Source: CAYQZD01 sp964421875
GTDB lineage: Bacteria > Electryoneota > Tariuqbacteria > Tariuqbacterales > Tariuqbacteraceae
NCBI GenBank assembly: GCA_964421875.1
Contig: CAYQZD010000139.1
Coordinates: forward strand, 1 to 9,229
DNA length: 9,229 bases
Direction: 5' to 3'
Below, in pieces: positions 6,147-9,229 of this stretch. The notes beneath the pieces are model-generated. The model was not told the origin of the DNA, ran no database searches, and saw only the letters and a list, made by a program, of their open reading frames with translations. Positions within the stretch are counted from its first letter, which is position 1. The number at the start of each line of letters is the position of its first letter. The position numbers and the translations under genes were made by a program.

Positions 6147-6177
6147 AAAAAACAAAAAGATGGGCTGAGAACCCATC
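6147..6177 (-). terminator. Rho-independent terminator of the three-gene unit
   Basis: On the minus strand GATGGG, loop TTCTCAG, CCCATC is followed at once by TTTTTGTTTTTT. The six-base-pair stem with a long T-run fits an intrinsic terminator. It lies about 120 bases after the stop of the metallo-hydrolase gene and separates that unit from the repeat-rich spacer and the secreted-protein gene. Confidence 0.8.
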
Positions 6178-6296
6178 CTGCTATAGACATTTTCGCGCAG
6201 AGCGAACTATTAAACCTCCAAAATACAATAACTAAACGCACAGCGCCGGACTTGTGCGCGCTGTTCCCCCATTCACCGATTCACAGACAACTTAGG

Positions 6297-7148
6297 CTAT
6301 CCCGTCACCTCCATCTCCATCCCTTCCCTGGCGGCGAAGACCTTGATTTTGGAACCGGCTTCTTTGGCTTTCTCTCGCAGGTTTTTCACAATCTCAGCGA
6401 TTTCATCGTCGGCGCGGTTAGGGTCGTGATGAAACAGAACCAGCTTCCCCGCCTCCGCTTCGACCGCCATCTCGAATGCGTCCTCAATCGCCGAATGACC
6501 CCACTCCCGGAAACGGTCCATCTCTTCCCGACGATACTGCGCATCGTGAATTAAAATGTCCGCTTCCCGGCAAAATTCCGCGGTCTCCTCCAGACTGGCG
6601 CCTATGTAGGGCTTTTCTTCCAACTCATGGTCGGTGATTAAAACTACACTCCCGGTCTGATTGGTGAACCTGTAGCCCAATCCGCTGCCGGGATGGTTCA
6701 ATTTGAGGGTCTCTATCTCCATCCCCAACAGTGAGGTGTCCTCGCAAACCACCTCGAATTGTATGTCCGCCTTCAGCGAATTGTAGCTGATAGGAAAATT
6801 ACGGTTATCCATCTGGTATAGGATACTCTCCTTCATCACCCCCCCCAGTTTGGGGCAGCCGTAAAAAGTAAGCTTGTTCCCCTGACGGTTCGCCGGACCG
6901 AAAAAGGGCATCCCCTGGATGTGGTCCCAGTGGCTGTGCGTGAACAAAATCTTCAAGTCCAACGGCTTGTTCGCCGCCTCCAACTCCCTGCCCAGCAGCC
7001 TTATCCCGGTGCCGGCGTCCACAATTAACGGATTGAACTCGTCATCCGCGGGAATTAAAGCTATGCAGGTGGTGTTTCCACCGTACTTTATGGTATAGGC
7101 CCCCGGCGATGCGATAGAACCCCTTGTGCCCCAAAATTTCACTTTCAT
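6297..7148 (-). CDS. Metallo-beta-lactamase-fold hydrolase (Lactamase_B_2 type)
   Basis: A cytoplasmic binuclear metal hydrolase of the group related to cyclic-nucleotide phosphodiesterases and RNase Z; the true substrate is unknown. I start it at ATG 7148 rather than the TTG three bases upstream. GGGAGA at 7160-7155 lies six bases before this ATG, and TGATG overlaps the stop of the SAM hydrolase gene by one base, which suggests translational coupling. The 283 residues begin with the family signature FWGTRGSIASPG. Metal ligands are visible as HSHWDH (71-76), His152 in NHPGSGLGYR, Asp173 in ITDHE, and His240/His241 in LVLFHHDP; WGHS at 216-219 is also typical. There is no signal peptide and no added domain. 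It is the last gene of its unit, with a terminator downstream. The family call is firm; a role together with the SAM hydrolase is inference. Confidence 0.93.
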   Translation of the reverse strand: MKVKFWGTRGSIASPGAYTIKYGGNTTCIALIPADDEFNPLIVDAGTGIRLLGRELEAANKPLDLKILFTHSHWDHIQGMPFFGPANRQGNKLTFYGCPKLGGVMKESILYQMDNRNFPISYNSLKADIQFEVVCEDTSLLGMEIETLKLNHPGSGLGYRFTNQTGSVVLITDHELEEKPYIGASLEETAEFCREADILIHDAQYRREEMDRFREWGHSAIEDAFEMAVEAEAGKLVLFHHDPNRADDEIAEIVKNLREKAKEAGSKIKVFAAREGMEMEVTG

Positions 7149-7939
7149 CAAATGTCTCCCGCAAATTCGATGCTGAATTCGTCATCCGTCGCAGCCCCGG
7201 TATGGGAGGCGGCGGAACCCAGATTCATTGCGATTTCCAGATATCCCGAAGAACCCGGGATTATGCCCAGCTCCCCTCCGGGAATCGATTTATAGTTGTT
7301 GGTAAATTTCAATTTATACTCTACCCCCAAATGAAGCCGGCAATCATCCCAAATCCCCATCGGTTTAAAATCCACCGGGACATTGGTAACGATATTGCCA
7401 AAAACGTCGATATGAATCACCGCTCCGCTTAATATATTACCTTCCAACCGGTATGACGGAACTTCCATTAATACCGTATCCGTGATAACCGGTCCCACCG
7501 ATGAAAAATCCACACCCTTGCATAAATGCGCCGCCATCGGAGCGAACACATCCCGGCCGTGAAAAGTGGAACTGACCGGCTGAAGCGTCAATTCCCGGTT
7601 TTCCAAACACCGGATTTCCGCCCCAGGATACATTCCCAGTATCCGGCTCAAAACGCCGTTGTCAGGAGCTATGAAAACGCCCCGATCCGTGAAAACCCCC
7701 AATCCCCGCCGCGCCGTCCCCACTCCAGGATCCACCACCGCTATATGAACGGTGTCAGCCGGAAAATAGCTGTGTGAAGTCTCCAGTATAAAGCCGGCTT
7801 GGCGGATATCAGCCGATTTCACATTGTGGGAAAGGTCAATTACCCGGGCCTCAGGACAAAGAGAAAGAATGACACCCTTCATCACCCCCACAAAAGGATC
7901 CTCCAGCCCGAAATCGGTGGTCAAGGTGATTATATTCAT
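7148..7939 (-). CDS. SAM hydrolase (SAM hydroxide adenosyltransferase, DUF62 family)
   Basis: Enzymes of this family split S-adenosyl-methionine with water into adenosine and L-methionine; they are relatives of fluorinase and chlorinase. The 263 residues are the usual length. The N-terminal domain has LTTDFGLEDPFVGVMKG (6-22), VVDPGVGTARR (68-78), APDNGVL (91-97) and TFHGRDVFAP (125-134). Asp70, Arg77 and His127 correspond to the Asp-Arg-His set thought to activate water, which favours hydrolysis over halogenation. The C-terminal barrel domain has IDVFGNIVTN (177-186) and GSSGYLEIAMNLGSAA (229-244). ATG 7939 has only a weak ribosome-binding site; the G-run near 7960 is rather far away. It lies 34 bases after the nucleotidyltransferase gene and overlaps the metallo-hydrolase gene by one base. 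It is cytoplasmic. Confidence 0.95.
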   Translation of the reverse strand: MNIITLTTDFGLEDPFVGVMKGVILSLCPEARVIDLSHNVKSADIRQAGFILETSHSYFPADTVHIAVVDPGVGTARRGLGVFTDRGVFIAPDNGVLSRILGMYPGAEIRCLENRELTLQPVSSTFHGRDVFAPMAAHLCKGVDFSSVGPVITDTVLMEVPSYRLEGNILSGAVIHIDVFGNIVTNVPVDFKPMGIWDDCRLHLGVEYKLKFTNNYKSIPGGELGIIPGSSGYLEIAMNLGSAASHTGAATDDEFSIEFAGDI

Positions 7940-7973
7940 TGAACCGAACTCATCATCTCCCCCCCGGAACTAA

Positions 7974-8705
7974 TCAACCTCTATCGGCTGATTCCGGCGC
8001 CCATTCATCGATTTCCTCCGACAATCTTTCCATAGTCTCGACCAGCGTAAAATACACATCTTCAACCTGGCGCCCCGCAGGCATCCGCCCCTTCTTCTGG
8101 ATGTAAGCCAGGCTTTCAATCAAATCCTTCGGCGCCAATGAATCCTCCGAAACGCGCGCAAATAGCTCCTCCCGGCGGGAAGGAGCTTCACCGTGCCGCA
8201 GATAAAATATCCCCTGAAACACTGCCGCCATAGCCGGAAGGTGTCCGCTGAGGTTCTCGCTCATCGTCCGCTCGCTGCAGCCGCTCACTATGGCGCTTTG
8301 ACGCAGCAGTGTGAGTTTGGCTTTCAATTCCCGCTCAATCTGCAAACGTAGATGTCCGCGGCCTATCTCCAGCCTGGAGAGCAGGTCGGAGCCGTGAAGG
8401 GTCTGATGATGAAGCTTCATATCAAGGAATTCCAGCGGGAAAGTGTCGAGCGAGGTGGAGATATAGTTCTCGGTAAGACATAGGAAAGAGAAACCGCGCC
8501 CAAACTTCCTCAACAACGCCGCCGTTTTCTTCAAATCCTCACGGTTTAAAGTCGTGAAAACTAATAGCAGATTGATGTCTGACCTACCGGAGACATACTC
8601 ATCGCGCGCCGAGCTGCCGTACAGGTAAACTCCGGTGAGCGCCTCTCCCAGGGCGTCGACCGCGGATTCCGCAATCTTACGCGCCTTCCTGACTTCTCTA
8701 TACAA
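7974..8705 (-). CDS. Nucleotidyltransferase-fold protein with helical C-terminal domain
   Basis: Residues 24-50 hold the nucleotidyltransferase (DNA polymerase beta-like) motif: YGSSARDEY then SDINLLLVF, that is Gly30-Ser31 and Asp43-x-Asn45. The usual second Asp is Asn here; I recall a subfamily with the same SDINLL wording, so this may be native, but metal binding could be altered. A third carboxylate may be Asp95 in PLEFLDMK. Residues 110-240 are helical without a recognised domain. The substrate is unknown. The only usual start codon before the motif is TTG 8705 (an in-frame stop lies at 8735-8733), with a weak AAGG 14 bases upstream, so low translation is likely. RMPAGRQ at 207-213 looks like a small in-frame repeat insertion. 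It is first in the three-gene unit, behind the promoter at 8873-8845. Confidence 0.85.
   Translation of the reverse strand: MYREVRKARKIAESAVDALGEALTGVYLYGSSARDEYVSGRSDINLLLVFTTLNREDLKKTAALLRKFGRGFSFLCLTENYISTSLDTFPLEFLDMKLHHQTLHGSDLLSRLEIGRGHLRLQIERELKAKLTLLRQSAIVSGCSERTMSENLSGHLPAMAAVFQGIFYLRHGEAPSRREELFARVSEDSLAPKDLIESLAYIQKKGRMPAGRQVEDVYFTLVETMERLSEEIDEWAPESADRG
8067..8087. repeat. Possible in-frame repeat fragment (RMPAGRQ)
   Basis: This stretch is read on the minus strand as RMPAGRQ within the helical C-terminal part of the nucleotidyltransferase. I recall MPAGRQ as a recurring translation of palindromic GC-rich repeats in candidate-phylum proteins. The window itself holds only one copy, so this rests on memory and the local context. 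Confidence 0.3.
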
Positions 8706-8758
8706 TATTAAATTAGAGGCCTTAAAACTAGCTTAGAAAAAGAAACTTTAAACAATAA

Positions 8759-8774
8759 AAGCGAAAAATCGCTT
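8759..8774. repeat. Small hairpin in the leader of the three-gene unit
   Basis: AAGCGA (8759-8764) pairs with TCGCTT (8769-8774) around four bases. On the minus strand it is followed by TTATTGTTT, a weak T-rich stretch. It falls in the 5' leader between the promoter and TTG 8705, so it may be a weak attenuator or only a leader structure. Confidence 0.4.
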
Positions 8775-8826
8775 CTTCTCGCGCTGAGTCATACTTGATA
8801 TTATGCGTCTTAGCCAGCGTAGTTCA

Positions 8827-8843
8827 AAATTTACCGTAAATTT
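8827..8843. promoter_or_regulatory. 17-base palindrome at the transcription start, likely operator
   Basis: AAATTTAC and GTAAATTT are perfect inverted copies around a single C. The palindrome begins one base past the -10 box at 8850-8845 and covers the expected transcription start. A dimeric repressor site is the natural reading, but no regulator gene is in the window. Confidence 0.55.
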
Positions 8844-8844
8844 C

Positions 8845-8873
8845 ATTGTACTAATTAAGAATACAAAAGTCAA
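8845..8873 (-). promoter_or_regulatory. Sigma70-type promoter of the three-gene unit
   Basis: On the minus strand TTGACT (8873-8868) and TACAAT (8850-8845) are separated by exactly 17 bases. Each box differs from consensus at one position. Transcription would start near 8838 and give a leader of about 130 bases before TTG 8705. Confidence 0.7.
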
Positions 8874-9100
8874 GCTATTCCGAAAAATGAAAATCTTTTT
8901 TTTAATCCTCTATATAAACATACAATAATAAGCAAACAGATTAGATAGAATGACATTGAGATAACAATTCTATATTAGATAAGAATGATGCGCATGGTCG
9001 AGGCGATGAATTATGCGGAGGGTAGAAAAAATTGGTTCTTCGCTGAATCGTGTGGGTAAACTGGTTCTATTAAGAATAATTGCTTGACTGTCTATAAACA
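8874..9100. other. AT-rich intergenic stretch, nothing firm
   Basis: I see no supported gene here. A loose direct repeat (TTAGATAGAATGA at 8941-8953 and TTAGATAAGAATGA at 8975-8988) and a 24-codon plus-strand frame at 8985-9059 are the only structures. Neither has a good ribosome-binding site or promoter. Confidence 0.4.
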
Positions 9101-9175
9101 AATCCCCCTAAATCCCCCTTTTCCAAAGGGGGACTTTAAGATTCCCCCCTTAGAATAAGGGGGGCAGGGGGGATT
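9101..9175. repeat. Double-hairpin G/C-run element, intergenic relative of the in-gene copy at 3878-3909
   Basis: Outer arms AATCCCCC (9101-9108) and GGGGGATT (9168-9175) enclose two perfect hairpins. TCCCCCTTT/AAAGGGGGA lies at 9113-9133 with a 3-base loop. CCCCCCTT/AAGGGGGG lies at 9144-9164 with a 5-base loop. The first hairpin has the same plan (C-run, TTT, short loop, AAA, G-run) as the element inside the secreted-protein gene. This is probably the fuller form of a mobile palindromic repeat. From 9176 to the window end I see nothing further. Confidence 0.85.
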
Positions 9176-9229
9176 TCTAACAATACACCATTGTTTATTT
9201 ACCCATACAAAACAGCGAGGAACCAAAAA

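Noticed and set aside
7149..7151. TTG as the start of the metallo-hydrolase
   Set aside because: The ATG three bases later has the better-spaced GGGAGA and the family N-terminus MKVKFWGTRGS.
8748..8792. 14-codon leader frame (MTQREKKRFFAFIV) ahead of the nucleotidyltransferase gene
   Set aside because: No ribosome-binding site and no run of one amino acid as in classical attenuator peptides; it overlaps the leader hairpin by chance as far as can be seen.
8985..9059. 24-codon plus-strand frame beginning MMRMVEAMNYAEG
   Set aside because: Too short to judge, with no good ribosome-binding site or promoter and no recognised motif.

Overview
The window looks like a piece of an uncultured bacterial genome from the FCB side of the tree (Zixibacteria, Cloacimonadota, WOR-3 or a similar candidate lineage). 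The main reason is the 771-residue secreted protein ending in a Por/type IX-style C-terminal sorting domain. A second reason is the load of short palindromic and tandem repeats, both between genes and inside genes. The lineage is an inference; there is no rRNA or marker gene here. All protein genes I support are on the minus strand, so transcription runs from right to left.

Right part (8873 to 6147): one apparent transcription unit. A good sigma70-type promoter (8873-8845) is followed by a 17-base palindrome at the expected transcription start (8843-8827) and a leader of about 130 bases. Then come a nucleotidyltransferase-fold protein (8705-7974), a SAM hydrolase of the DUF62 family (7939-7148) and a metallo-beta-lactamase-fold hydrolase (7148-6297). 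The last two overlap by one base (TGATG). A Rho-independent terminator on the minus strand (6177-6147) closes the unit. The first gene begins with TTG and carries Asp-x-Asn instead of Asp-x-Asp in its metal motif.

Middle (6140 to 5707): about 430 bases made almost wholly of short tandem and inverted repeats, with no gene. Next are the secreted beta-propeller-like protein with sorting domain (5695-3380) and, five bases after its stop, comM/yifB (3374-1833), the Mg-chelatase-like AAA+ helicase linked to natural transformation. The linker of the secreted protein (about residues 583-690) is largely the translation of at least six repeat elements that kept the reading frame open. One of these elements has a larger relative at 9101-9175 in intergenic DNA.

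Left part (1832 to 1): AT-rich DNA unlike the GC-richer core, probably an accessory island. It holds about 430 bases without a credible intact gene, a small acidic 72-residue protein, and a long reading frame (339 codons, open to the window edge). The long frame has a papain/C39-like Gln-Cys-His arrangement and is not described by any complete open reading frame because its stop lies outside the window. Its last codons appear to be two 22-base tandem repeats resembling the terminus of an IS21-family element, so the gene is probably cut by a transposon. The small gene plus protease-like gene is the best candidate here for an undescribed system; its function cannot be told from the sequence.
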